From Methylomicrobium agile (GTDB lineage Bacteria > Pseudomonadota > Gammaproteobacteria > Methylococcales > Methylomonadaceae): a stretch of DNA of 64,000 nucleotides. The DNA is taken from contig NZ_JPOJ01000001.1 in NCBI RefSeq assembly GCF_000733855.1, positions 3,551,001-3,615,000 of the forward strand, read 5' to 3'. Of the stretch, positions 8,076 to 16,970 are shown piece after piece; the stretch's first letter is position 1, and each line of letters begins with the position of its first letter. The notes under the pieces were generated by a model. The model saw only the letters and a list, made by a program, of their open reading frames with translations, made no database searches and had not been told where the DNA came from. A program made the position numbers and the translations under genes.

Positions 8076-9023
8076 TTAGAGCAGCGGCTCGCCGTTGACA
8101 TTGTACCAGTCCAGGATGCTTTGCCAGATTTCCTCGGCGGTTTCCGCATACCAGAACAACTCGCGGTCTTCGGGATCGATCACGCCTTCGCAGATCAGGA
8201 AATCGACATTGAACGCTTCCTTCCAGAAGCTCTCGCCTACCAGCACGACCGGCGCCTGCTTGATCTTGCGGGTCTGCATCAGGGTCAGGGTTTCGAACAG
8301 TTCGTCGAACGTGCCGTAGCCGCCCGGAAACACGACCAGCGCCTTGGCGCGGAGCAGGAAATGCAGTTTGCGCATCGCGAAATAATGAAAGCGGAAGCAC
8401 AATTCGGGCGTGATATACGGGTTCGGAAACTGTTCGTAAGGCAGGTTGATGTTCAGGCCGACCGTCAGCGCGCCGCTGTCGTAGGCCCCGCGGTTGGCCG
8501 CTTCCATCAGGCCGGGGCCGCCGCCGGTCATGACCACGCAGGCACGGTCGGGCGCCTGCCGCCGCGACTCGCCGACCAGGCGGCCGAATTCGCGCGCAGT
8601 ATGGTAATAATGGCTTTTCGCGTAAACCCGTTCGGCGACCCGGAGTTTTCCCAGCAGCAAGGGATCGTTGGGCTTGCTTTCGAGCGCGGCTTTCAGGCCG
8701 TCCACCTTGCGCTTCGATTCGCCGGGTTCCTTGATACGCGTGCCGCCGAACACCACGATGGTGTTTTCGACGCGGTTTTCCTTGAGCGTCTGCTCCGCTT
8801 TTAAAAAATCGACCTGCAAACGAAACGAACGCAGTTCGTCCTGATTCAGAAAGTCGACGTCCTGGTCGGCCTGGCGGTAACTGGCGCTGGACAGGATCTT
8901 TTTCAGCCGTAACGGCGCTTCAGGATCTTCTTCGGCGGGTTTGGGGATCTGGAAGGGTAAGGGCTCGGATCGTTCTTCTTTCAGGGGATGGGCGCAGGAA
9001 AGGATATTTCTGTTTTGCTTCAT
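8076..9023 (-). CDS. LOG-family / TIGR00730 Rossmann-fold protein
   Basis: A 315-residue member of the family often mislabelled 'lysine decarboxylase', which releases free bases from cytokinin-type nucleotides or other nucleoside monophosphates. Signatures are GGGPGLMEAANRGA (residues 167-180) and PGGYGTFDE (233-241), the nucleotide-binding and catalytic loops. It is longer than plant-type LOG proteins because of an N-terminal extension of about 85 residues, as in the long bacterial subgroup. It is followed after 12 bp by the MgtC/DUF4010 gene. The natural substrate is not evident. Confidence 0.85.
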   Translation of the reverse strand: MKQNRNILSCAHPLKEERSEPLPFQIPKPAEEDPEAPLRLKKILSSASYRQADQDVDFLNQDELRSFRLQVDFLKAEQTLKENRVENTIVVFGGTRIKEPGESKRKVDGLKAALESKPNDPLLLGKLRVAERVYAKSHYYHTAREFGRLVGESRRQAPDRACVVMTGGGPGLMEAANRGAYDSGALTVGLNINLPYEQFPNPYITPELCFRFHYFAMRKLHFLLRAKALVVFPGGYGTFDELFETLTLMQTRKIKQAPVVLVGESFWKEAFNVDFLICEGVIDPEDRELFWYAETAEEIWQSILDWYNVNGEPLL

Positions 9024-9087
9024 GGTTTCCGTAACAAATGGATTTCTCGAATAGGGCCGGTATGTGCCCGAGAAAGCCCATCCGTGC

Positions 9088-9612
9088 TCAACTGAAGAAT
9101 TTAAGATACTCGCTTTCGGAAAAAATGTCCCGGTTGTTTTCGACGCGGTCCAGAAAGACCAGGCCGTTCAGATGGTCGAATTCGTGCTGAAAAACGCGGG
9201 CGATGAAGTCCTGCAGGCGGATTTGGACCGGATGCCCTTGCTCGTCGGTATAGTCGACCCGGATGTCTTTGAAGCGCGGGACCAGGGCGCGAATTCCGGG
9301 AATGCTCAGGCAGCCCTCCCAGCCTTTTTCGATGCTTTCCGAAAGCGTTTCGAAGGAGGGATTGATCATCACGGTCGGTTCCATTAGAGGCGCGTCCGGA
9401 TAGCGCGGGGTGGGGCGGGAGGCGACGATCACGATGCGCACGGATTCGCCGATCTGCGGCGCGGCGAGACCGACGCCTTGGGTATTGGCCAGCGTCGCTT
9501 TCATCGCGGCGATCACGGCGCGGTTTTCGGCGCTGTTCGTTTCAGCGGCGGGCAGGGCCTGGCGCCGCAACACTTCGGCGCCCAGTTGGGCAATTTCTCT
9601 TATCCGATTCAT
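9088..9612 (-). CDS. def: Peptide deformylase
   Basis: Removes the N-formyl group from new polypeptides using a metal ion. All three motifs are present: GVGLAAPQIG (residues 47-56), EGCLSIPG (99-106) with the metal-ligand Cys101, and QHEFDHLNG with the HEFDH metal/catalytic box at 143-147. The length of 174 residues is normal. It lies downstream of ppk on the same strand with an 85-bp gap. The common partner fmt is not adjacent, so this may be a second deformylase or a relocated one. Confidence 0.95.
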   Translation of the reverse strand: MNRIREIAQLGAEVLRRQALPAAETNSAENRAVIAAMKATLANTQGVGLAAPQIGESVRIVIVASRPTPRYPDAPLMEPTVMINPSFETLSESIEKGWEGCLSIPGIRALVPRFKDIRVDYTDEQGHPVQIRLQDFIARVFQHEFDHLNGLVFLDRVENNRDIFSESEYLKFFS

Positions 9613-9697
9613 AAAATGCCTCTCAGCGTTACGCGGACGAATTCGGGCTTATCGTCCCGGTCGGGGTGAAAAAGGGTCTTTTTTTACTATGGATGGA

Positions 9698-11791
9698 TTA
9701 ACTCTGCAATTCATTCAACAATTGGATCTGTGCCTGGACGGGATTCTGGTCCTCTATTCGATTCGCGCGCCGGTAATGGCCGTCCGGCTGCATCAGCCAA
9801 GCCTCGGTATTATCGGTCAGGTACAGTTCCAGATCGCGCAGAATCCGGTTTTGCAGTTTCTTGCTGCCGATCGGAAAAAACACTTCGACGCGGCGGAACA
9901 TGTTTCGATTCATCACGTCGGCGCTCGATGCGTAGATTTCCTGGTTGCCGCCGTTCAGAAAGGCGTAGATGCGTTCGTGTTCGAGGAAGCGGCCGATGAT
10001 CGAGCGCACCTCGATGTTTTCTGAAGCGCCAGGAATGCCGGGCCGCAGGGAGCAGATGCCGCGTACGATCAGTTTGACTTCGACGCCGGCCTGCGAGGCG
10101 CGGTATAACGACTGAATCAATATTTCTTCCACGACCGCATTGACCTTGATCACGATTTTCGCCGCTTTGCCTTTCTGCGCAAAAGCGATTTCGCGCTCGA
10201 TTTTGTCCAGCAGGCCGCTGTGCAGCGTGAACGGCGACTGCAGCAGTTTGTTCAGCTTGGTGACCTTGCCGAGGCTGGTCAGTTGGGCGAAAACCTTGCG
10301 GACGTCTTCGCCCAGTTCCTTGTCGCAGGTAAACAAGCCGTAATCGGTGTAGAGCTGGGTCGTCTTCGGATGATAATTGCCGGTGCCTAGATGCACGTAA
10401 TTGACCAGTTCCTTGCCTTCGCGGCGGAGCACCAGGCACATCTTCGCGTGCGTCTTGTAGCCGACGACGCCGTACACGACATGCACTGCGGCTTCCTGGA
10501 GCTTGGCGGCCAGATCGATGTTGGCCTTTTCGTCGAAACGGGCGCGCAGTTCGATCACCACGGTCACTTCCTTGCCGGCCCGGGCCGCCTTGATCAAGGC
10601 GTTCACGATCGGCGAGTCGGCGCCGGTCCGATACAGGGTCTGCTTGATCGCCAGCACTTCCGGCGATGCCGCGGCCTGGCGCAGGAATTCGACGACCGGC
10701 GCGAACGAGTCGAACGGATGGTGCAGCAGAATGTCCTGTCGGCGGATGGCGGCGAACATGTCCTTGTTGCGCGCGAATTGCGCCGGAACGCTTTGCTTGA
10801 ACGGCACGAATTTCACGTCGGGACGGTCGACCAGGCGAATGATTTCCTGAAGCCTGTTCAGATTGACCGGACCGTCGACCAGAAACAGGTGCTGCCGGGT
10901 CATGTCGAAGCGGGCCAGCAGAAAGGCGACCGTTTCATCGGGGCAATTCGCGTCGATTTCGAGGCGGACCTCGTCGCCGTAGTTGCGCATCGCCAGTTCG
11001 CCTTCGACCGCAAGCAGCAGGTCGTCGATCGCATCGTCGTCGACGAAGAAGTCGCTGTTGCGGGTTACCCGGAATTGGTAACAGCCTTTGATGGTCATTC
11101 CGTTGAACAGCTGGTCGACGAAGGCGTGGATGATCGACGACAGAAACACGAAATCGTACCGGCCGCTTTGCGTTTCCTCGGCCGGCAGCTGCACGATGCG
11201 GGGCAATGCGCGCGGCGCCTGCAAAATCGCGCGGCCGCTGTTGCGCCCGAACGCATCCTTGCCGGTCAGCGAGATGATGAAGTTCAAACTCTTGTTCAGA
11301 ATGCGCGGAAAAGGATGCGCCGAATCCAGGCCGACCGGCGTCAGGATCGGCAGCACTTCCTCGTTGAAATAATTCTGCAGCCATTTCAGCTGGGTTTCGC
11401 TCCAGTCCTTGCGGCGGATGAAGTTGATGTTCTGTGTCTGCAGTTTCGGAATCAGGATCTCGTTCAGCACCTGGTATTGCTCGGTAACCAGTTCGTGCGC
11501 CTTGACCGAAATCAGTTCCAGCTGCTCGCCCGGGGTCAGACCGTCGGAACCGGTAACCTTGGGATCGATCGCCGCCATCTGGATTACGGAAGCGACCCGG
11601 ACTTCGTAAAATTCGTCCAGATTCGAGCAGGAAATGCACAGGTAGTTGAGCCTTTCGAGTAGCGGCACGTCTTCGTTGCGGGCTTGCGCCAGTACCCGCC
11701 TGTTGAATTCGAGCAGGCTGGCGTCGCGGTTGATGTAAAATTCCGGCTTTTGCAGGTCGGCGGCGGGGATGACTTCGATGATGGCGTCCAT
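9698..11791 (-). CDS. ppk: Polyphosphate kinase 1
   Basis: Synthesises inorganic polyphosphate reversibly from the gamma-phosphate of ATP. The 697-residue product has the full PPK1 domain order: N-terminal helical domain (FINRDASLLEFNRRVL-like), middle domain, and two phospholipase-D-like C-terminal domains. The autophosphorylated histidine is in YKTHAKMCLV. The second essential histidine is in GRFLEHERIY. HLGTGNYHPKTTQLYTDYG is the typical PPK1 stretch between them. It is preceded on the same strand by a methyltransferase gene that begins well upstream (22-bp gap). No ppx or phoU lies alongside. Confidence 0.97.
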   Translation of the reverse strand: MDAIIEVIPAADLQKPEFYINRDASLLEFNRRVLAQARNEDVPLLERLNYLCISCSNLDEFYEVRVASVIQMAAIDPKVTGSDGLTPGEQLELISVKAHELVTEQYQVLNEILIPKLQTQNINFIRRKDWSETQLKWLQNYFNEEVLPILTPVGLDSAHPFPRILNKSLNFIISLTGKDAFGRNSGRAILQAPRALPRIVQLPAEETQSGRYDFVFLSSIIHAFVDQLFNGMTIKGCYQFRVTRNSDFFVDDDAIDDLLLAVEGELAMRNYGDEVRLEIDANCPDETVAFLLARFDMTRQHLFLVDGPVNLNRLQEIIRLVDRPDVKFVPFKQSVPAQFARNKDMFAAIRRQDILLHHPFDSFAPVVEFLRQAAASPEVLAIKQTLYRTGADSPIVNALIKAARAGKEVTVVIELRARFDEKANIDLAAKLQEAAVHVVYGVVGYKTHAKMCLVLRREGKELVNYVHLGTGNYHPKTTQLYTDYGLFTCDKELGEDVRKVFAQLTSLGKVTKLNKLLQSPFTLHSGLLDKIEREIAFAQKGKAAKIVIKVNAVVEEILIQSLYRASQAGVEVKLIVRGICSLRPGIPGASENIEVRSIIGRFLEHERIYAFLNGGNQEIYASSADVMNRNMFRRVEVFFPIGSKKLQNRILRDLELYLTDNTEAWLMQPDGHYRRANRIEDQNPVQAQIQLLNELQS

Positions 11792-11813
11792 AACTATTTT
11801 GAGCGGTTGGCGA

Positions 11814-12470
11814 TTAAGGCATTACGCCTTCGATGAAAACGTGGCGGTCACTGATTGGTTCGATGTTTAGCGGGAGTTCGGCTTTTTTGAGTTGATCCCG
11901 GATTTCTTCAAGGGTAAAAGCGGCCAGCAGGGAACGGTAAAAATCGCGCCGTAAAATCTCCGGCTCCCCGGCGGCATGGGCCTCGACCAGCGCCATTGCC
12001 GCCTCGAGCGAGGCGGGGCGCAGCAGATCCATCACCGCGATGCGGGTGCCGGGCCGGGCGGCTTTTTTTATCGTTTGCCACAACGCCTGCGGGTCGGGCA
12101 AATGGTGCAGCAGGCTGTTGCTGAATATGATCGCATAAAATTGTTCGGGAAATATGACAAAAGGCAGACGTTCGTGGATCAGCCGGATGCGGTTCCCGAT
12201 GGACGGCGTCCGGATGGCCGCATAATCGAGCATCGCGCGCGAACCGTCGACCGCGTCGATGCGGCACCGTGGAAAGGCCTTGGCGAAACACAGGCCGATG
12301 TCGCACGGCCCGCAGCCCAGGTCGAGCGCGATGCCGCTGAATTCCGGGTCGCCGACGAAGGCCCGCAGGCGGTCGACGAATTGCTGGTGCGGGACCGCAA
12401 AATCGGCTTCGGCATAGGCCCTGACCTGTTCGGGATCTTCCATCAGCTCGGGTTCCGGTTGTCTATCCAT
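11814..12470 (-). CDS. Class I SAM-dependent methyltransferase
   Basis: A 218-residue protein with motif I ALDLGCGPCDIG, an acidic residue after beta-2 (IDAVDGSRAML), and motif IV-like FSNSLLHHLPDP followed by RIAVMDLLRPAS. This is the Methyltransf_11/UbiE-like fold. The substrate cannot be read from the sequence. It lies just upstream of ppk on the same strand and may be co-transcribed with it. The N-terminus (EQVRAYAEADFAVPHQQFVDRL) resembles methyltransferases acting on small molecules. Confidence 0.8.
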   Translation of the reverse strand: MDRQPEPELMEDPEQVRAYAEADFAVPHQQFVDRLRAFVGDPEFSGIALDLGCGPCDIGLCFAKAFPRCRIDAVDGSRAMLDYAAIRTPSIGNRIRLIHERLPFVIFPEQFYAIIFSNSLLHHLPDPQALWQTIKKAARPGTRIAVMDLLRPASLEAAMALVEAHAAGEPEILRRDFYRSLLAAFTLEEIRDQLKKAELPLNIEPISDRHVFIEGVMP

Positions 12471-12588
12471 TGCATTCTCTCGTAGTTAACGTGATAGGTG
12501 AATTAAGGGAAGAGATGTACCCATGCCGCAGGTGCCGAGGGAAGTGCGCTGCCGGGCCGACTTGGATTGACGGGCGATACTTCCCGTC

Positions 12589-13503
12589 TTATCCGGCGTT
12601 GACGGCGTTAAATCCGCGCCTGCCCTGCAGGCCGCCGGTGTGGACGGCGACGATGCGTTGGCCGGGGGTGAAACAGCCTTTGGCGATCATGTCGTAAAGT
12701 CCGTACATCATTTTTCCGGTATAGACCGGTTCGAGCGGAATTTGCTGGGTCAGTTCAAAGCGGTGGATGAATTCGAGCAATTCGCGCGCCGTTTTCGCAA
12801 AGCCGCCGAAATGGTAATCGTGAACGATTTGCCAGCGAGGGCAGGGTTTCGGCAGCAGGCTTTCCACATCGGCCGTCAAAAACTCCGCGTGCTTGAGCGC
12901 CGCAAAGCCGAGCACGGTTTTTGCGCCGCCGAGGGCGGCGATGCAGCCGGCCAGCGTCGTGCCGGTGCCGCAGGGCAGGCAAAGCGCGTCGAAAGGCATC
13001 TCGATTTCTTCGACCAGTTCGGCGACGCCTTTCAGCGCAAGAGGCTGAGCGCCGCCTTCCGGCAGCCAGTATTGGCCGGGCCGGATACCGGGGAGGCTGT
13101 CGGGTTTACGGTATTGCCTGAGCTGCCGGTATTCCGACCGCGAAACGAAGCGCAGTTCCATGCCCCAATTGCGGCAGTCCTCGAGGGTCGGCGTCAGCGG
13201 CTCCGTCCGCTCGCCGCGGATATGGCCGATCGTCTGCAAACCCAGTCGTTTGCCGGCGTAAGCCAGCGCATGCAGATGATTCGAGTGGGCGCCGCCCATG
13301 CTGATCAGGGTGCGGGCTCCGGATGAGAGTGCGTCTTCGAGGATGTGGCTTAACTTCCGCCATTTGTTGCCGGATATGATAGGATGCAGCCTATCGTCCC
13401 GCTTGAGCCACAATTCGATCTCCCGGGGCAGATCGGGATCGGCGATACGGACCAGCGGCGAGGGATGAAAGCCGGCTTTCAGAGAGGACAGGGCGGGATG
13501 CAT
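12589..13503 (-). CDS. PLP-dependent ACC deaminase / D-cysteine desulfhydrase family protein
   Basis: A fold-type II PLP enzyme, 304 residues from the ATG at 13503. A TTG nine codons upstream (13530) is also open but has no better support. ISGNKWRKLSHIL carries the Schiff-base lysine context of the family, GGAHSNHLHALAYA is the phosphate/substrate loop, and LPCGTGTTLAGCIAAL is the glycine-rich PLP phosphate cup. Members are annotated as 1-aminocyclopropane-1-carboxylate deaminase or D-cysteine desulfhydrase; short bacterial members such as this more often act on D-cysteine. It is divergent from the DUF4231 gene. Confidence 0.85.
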   Translation of the reverse strand: MHPALSSLKAGFHPSPLVRIADPDLPREIELWLKRDDRLHPIISGNKWRKLSHILEDALSSGARTLISMGGAHSNHLHALAYAGKRLGLQTIGHIRGERTEPLTPTLEDCRNWGMELRFVSRSEYRQLRQYRKPDSLPGIRPGQYWLPEGGAQPLALKGVAELVEEIEMPFDALCLPCGTGTTLAGCIAALGGAKTVLGFAALKHAEFLTADVESLLPKPCPRWQIVHDYHFGGFAKTARELLEFIHRFELTQQIPLEPVYTGKMMYGLYDMIAKGCFTPGQRIVAVHTGGLQGRRGFNAVNAG

Positions 13504-13562
13504 CTGGATTTTATCGTAAAATAATAACAATACGCCGGACTTATTTAGCTAGAGAAAAAGCC

Positions 13563-14096
13563 ATGACCGAACAAACGAATGAAGCACGCCCTGTATCGTC
13601 CTGGAAGTCGGTGATCGAGAGCCGCAAGGAGAGGGCGGCATACTATTTCGAAAACATTCTCGAAGATCAGCGGAGCTGGTACGAAAGCAAGGCAGGGCAG
13701 TATAAATACAAGCATTTGTTTTTCGCAATGGCCGTGATCGTGACGGGCGCGCTGATTTCGGTCATCCAGGTGTTTGCCGATCAATCCTGGACAGCCGGAG
13801 CCACTGCCTTGTTAGGCGCGGCCGTCACGGTATTCCGCGCGGTGGATACGCTGCTGCGTCCGAACGAAACCTGGCAGGCTTACCGGAAAGCGGCCGAAGG
13901 GATGAAACGGGAATATCGCCTGTACATCAACAATGCCGGCGATTATGCCCCGGTGACCGATGAGGAGGCCGCCTACCGGCTGTTGGTCGAGCGCGTCGAA
14001 ACGGTGATTGCGGAAGAACAGCAATTATTCTGGCAGTACCGCAACAGTGCCGCCGGCGAAACCGATGATCAACACGCTAAAAATAACGCCGTTTAA
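13563..14096 (+). CDS. DUF4231 (SLATT-type) two-helix membrane protein
   Basis: A 177-residue protein with two adjacent membrane helices (about residues 50-70 and 75-95: FFAMAVIVTGALISVIQVFA and a second starting AGATALLGAAVTVFRAV). These are flanked by long charged helices, including RSWYESKAGQYKYKH before and ETVIAEEQQLFWQYRNS after. This is the DUF4231/SLATT architecture. Some SLATT proteins are thought to be pore-forming effectors of nucleotide-signal immunity systems, but here no CD-NTase, reverse transcriptase or other sensor gene is adjacent, so an immunity role is not supported. It is monocistronic, between a divergent PLP enzyme and a convergent RNase AM gene. Confidence 0.8.
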   Translation: MTEQTNEARPVSSWKSVIESRKERAAYYFENILEDQRSWYESKAGQYKYKHLFFAMAVIVTGALISVIQVFADQSWTAGATALLGAAVTVFRAVDTLLRPNETWQAYRKAAEGMKREYRLYINNAGDYAPVTDEEAAYRLLVERVETVIAEEQQLFWQYRNSAAGETDDQHAKNNAV

Positions 14097-14144
14097 AACG
14101 ATTTTTACGAGAGGAAGCGAATGTGGGTCAGACAATAGAAAGAT

Positions 14145-14975
14145 CTACAGCAAGTCCCAAACCGGCCGGATAGCCGGCGGCAAAGGCGCCAGGCGGCCCA
14201 GTTCGACATATTGATTGTCGGGGCTGTGAAAGTCCGAGCCTGCAGAGCCTGCAAGCCCGAAGCGACTCGCATGGTCGGCCATGTTTCTGATTTCTTCCGG
14301 ATTGTAGCGCCCGGTCACGACTTCGACGGCCTGTCCGCCGGCCTCCTTGAAGGCGTTCAGCAAGCGCCTGAGCCAGTTGGCGGTCAACTGGTAGCGCAAC
14401 GGGTGTGCAAGGACGGCGACGCCGCCGGATTTGACGATCCAGTCGATAGCCACGCCCATCTCCGCCCAGGGAGTGGCTACATAGGCCGCCTTGCCTTTCG
14501 CCAGATAACGGTCGAAGGCTTCCTGCTGGCTGGTCACATGGCCCTGCGAGAGCAGAAAATCGGCGAAGTGCGTGCGCGTGATCATGCTGTCGCCAGCCAT
14601 TCTTTTGACCGCTTCGAGCGCGCCGTGGATGCGTTTCTTTTCGAGTTTCTGCGCCATCTGTTCCGCGCGGTGCAGCCGTACGTTACGCAGATCATGCGTC
14701 GCTTCGGCGAGCGGGGCATAGGCGGGGTCGATCCCGAGTCCGACGATATGCAGGCATTTACCTTGCCATTGGCAGGACAGTTCGATGCCGGGAATGAAGC
14801 GGAGGCCTTCGGCTTGCGCGGTGCGTTGCGCCTCGCCGAGTCCCGCGGTCGTATCGTGGTCGGTTAGGGCCAGAGCGGTCACGCCCTGCCGATGCGCGCG
14901 CCGGACCAGTTCCGCCGGAGACAGCGCGCCGTCTGAAGCGGTGGAGTGGCAGTGCAGATCGTAAATTTCGGACAT
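14145..14975 (-). CDS. rnm: RNase AM-type PHP-domain phosphoesterase (YciV/TrpH)
   Basis: A 276-residue PHP-fold metal enzyme. The N-terminus YDLHCHSTASDG gives the metal ligands His8, His10 and Asp15, followed by LALTDHDTT with His40. Later motifs are FIPGIELSC, LAHPLRY and GSDFHSPDNQY. In E. coli the family member RNase AM (formerly YciV/TrpH) is a 5'-3' exonuclease that trims 5' ends of rRNAs and degrades 3',5'-bisphosphonucleotides. Its stop is 48 bp from the convergent DUF4231 gene. The ABC exporter upstream on the same strand ends 64 bp before its start. Confidence 0.85.
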   Translation of the reverse strand: MSEIYDLHCHSTASDGALSPAELVRRAHRQGVTALALTDHDTTAGLGEAQRTAQAEGLRFIPGIELSCQWQGKCLHIVGLGIDPAYAPLAEATHDLRNVRLHRAEQMAQKLEKKRIHGALEAVKRMAGDSMITRTHFADFLLSQGHVTSQQEAFDRYLAKGKAAYVATPWAEMGVAIDWIVKSGGVAVLAHPLRYQLTANWLRRLLNAFKEAGGQAVEVVTGRYNPEEIRNMADHASRFGLAGSAGSDFHSPDNQYVELGRLAPLPPAIRPVWDLL

Positions 14976-15039
14976 GGATTTTTGTTATCGTTATGGTTTA
15001 GAGGGTTCTGCCCATCTGTTTTTTGTCTTACGCCTGCGG

Positions 15040-16860
15040 TTATTGGTATTCCCCATAGAGTTTCGCATACAGCCCGTTCTGGGCAATCAGCGTCTCGTGC
15101 CGTCCCTGCTCGCAGATTTTGCCTTCTTCGAATACATAGACATGATCGGCCTGTTTGACCGCGCTCAGCCGGTGCGCGATGATGAGAGTGGTTCGGCCCG
15201 CCAGAAAACCGGCGAGCGCCTGGTGCAGCTTGTATTCGGTTTCGCTGTCGAGCGCGGAGGTGGCCTCGTCCAGAATCACGACTTTCGGTTGGGCCACGAT
15301 CATCCGGGCAATCGCGAGGCGCTGGCGCTGTCCGCCCGACAGGCGCATGCCGTGGCGGCCGACGACCGTATCCAGCCCGGTCGGCAGGTCTTTTACGATG
15401 TCGCCAAGCTGGGCCGTTTCCAGGGCATTCCATAATTCCGCGTCGCTTGCGGTACGCCCGAGGGTCAGATTCGCGCGGATCGTGTCGTTGAACAGGATCG
15501 GCTGCTGCAGCACGGTCACCACGTTTTCTCTGACTACTTCCAGGCCTATCCGTTCCATCGGCGCGTCGTCGAAACGAATCGTTCCGCTTTCGGCAGGATA
15601 TAGGCCGATCAAGGTCTGGATCAGGGTCGACTTACCGCCGCCGCTGGCCCCGACCAGCGCGACTTTGTCGCCGGCATGGATCGTCAGGTTGATCCCGTTC
15701 AGCACTTTTTCCTCGCCGTAGCTGAAATGCAGGTCTTCGATCCGGATCGCGACGGTCTTCTTGTTCAGGAACGGATTTTCAAGATGCGGATAATGCGGCT
15801 CCTGCTTCAGCGCCTTCAATCTGTTGATCCGGGCCAGAGCCGCTTTCGCCGCGTAAAAGGCGTACTGGATGTTCAGGATCTCCTGGACCGGCCCCATCAT
15901 GAACCAGAGATAACCGAATACCGCGAGCATCTGGCCGATCGTCAGGTCCGAATAGAACACCATCAGCATCGCCAGAGCGCGAAAGACGTCGAAGCCGAAC
16001 AGGAAAATCAAAAAGCTCAACCGGTTCGCGGCGTCGCTTTTCCAGGCATAGGCGGCCGAGTAATCCTTGACATAGCGCGCCGCGTTGATCAGTTCGCGGC
16101 AGTAGTGCTTTTCGCGGTTGCTGGCGCGGATCTGATGGATCGCTTCCAGCGTTTCGGTCAGCGATTCCTGAAAAATGCCGTAGGCGCTGTTTTCCTTGCT
16201 TTTCAGATCCTTGACCTTGCCTCCGACCACGCGCGTAAAATAGATCACGACCGGATTCAGCAATAAAATGAACAGGCCCAGCCGCCAGTTCATCCAGAGC
16301 AGGATCGCGGCGGTGCCGAAAATGGTCAGGCTCGCGACCAGCAATTTACTGATCGTATTGCCGATGAAATTGTCGATCGTATCGAGATCGGTGACCAGGT
16401 GCGTGACGATCGCGCCGGTGCCGAGGCTTTCGTATTCGGCCATCGAAATCGTCTGCAGGTGGCCGATCAGATCTTGACGAATGCGGAAGATGATGTCTTT
16501 TGCGATGGAGGAAAACTCGCGCGCCTGGATGATGTTGAAAACGATCGCGATGATCCGCAGCACAAGGCTCGCCAGCAGCACGGCCGCGATATAAAAGACC
16601 GGCACCTGCCACGCGGCGGGGACGAGCGGATTCAGCGTTTCGATGATCAGGCCGGGCTTGTGCAGCAGGATTTCGTCGACCAGCAGCGGCATGAACAGCG
16701 GCACCGGCACGCTCGCGATCATCGCCAGGAGGGCGATGACATGAGAATAAATCAGAGCTTTTTTATGTTGGCCGGCAATTTGGAAGATATAATCCCAGTT
16801 GAAAGGCGCTGCCTGGGATCGTGAGGGTTTGGAGTGCACGTTTCGGGTTGAAGTCGTCAT
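15040..16860 (-). CDS. ABC exporter (fused permease and ATPase)
   Basis: A 606-residue half-transporter with six membrane helices in the first 330 residues and a nucleotide-binding domain after about residue 370. Visible motifs: Walker A GASGGGKST, Q-loop (VVTVLQQPILFND), signature LSGGQRQRLAIARM, Walker B VVILDEATSALD and H-switch IIAHRLSAV. It is a homodimeric exporter of the MsbA/peptide/multidrug type. Substrate is unknown; there is no peptidase C39 domain and no adjacent membrane-fusion protein or bacteriocin gene. It is divergent from the transglycosylase gene. Confidence 0.92.
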   Translation of the reverse strand: MTTSTRNVHSKPSRSQAAPFNWDYIFQIAGQHKKALIYSHVIALLAMIASVPVPLFMPLLVDEILLHKPGLIIETLNPLVPAAWQVPVFYIAAVLLASLVLRIIAIVFNIIQAREFSSIAKDIIFRIRQDLIGHLQTISMAEYESLGTGAIVTHLVTDLDTIDNFIGNTISKLLVASLTIFGTAAILLWMNWRLGLFILLLNPVVIYFTRVVGGKVKDLKSKENSAYGIFQESLTETLEAIHQIRASNREKHYCRELINAARYVKDYSAAYAWKSDAANRLSFLIFLFGFDVFRALAMLMVFYSDLTIGQMLAVFGYLWFMMGPVQEILNIQYAFYAAKAALARINRLKALKQEPHYPHLENPFLNKKTVAIRIEDLHFSYGEEKVLNGINLTIHAGDKVALVGASGGGKSTLIQTLIGLYPAESGTIRFDDAPMERIGLEVVRENVVTVLQQPILFNDTIRANLTLGRTASDAELWNALETAQLGDIVKDLPTGLDTVVGRHGMRLSGGQRQRLAIARMIVAQPKVVILDEATSALDSETEYKLHQALAGFLAGRTTLIIAHRLSAVKQADHVYVFEEGKICEQGRHETLIAQNGLYAKLYGEYQ

Positions 16861-16970
16861 ATTTTCCGCGCCATTATAGCGAAGCCTTGAATTTAGTCAT
16901 AGCCGCCGTTCGGCGGCGCTTCTTCGAATATTTCGTTCAGACCGCCGTATCAATCAATTTCTCAAATAGC

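Noticed and set aside
10391-11662. 423-codon frame antisense to ppk
   Set aside because: Same reason: it mirrors a strongly supported gene.
13563-14096. Anti-phage system around the SLATT protein
   Set aside because: No nucleotide-sensor or other defence gene is adjacent, so only a lone protein is claimed.
16821-16970. 50-codon N-terminal extension of slt
   Set aside because: It would bury the signal peptide that begins at 16971.
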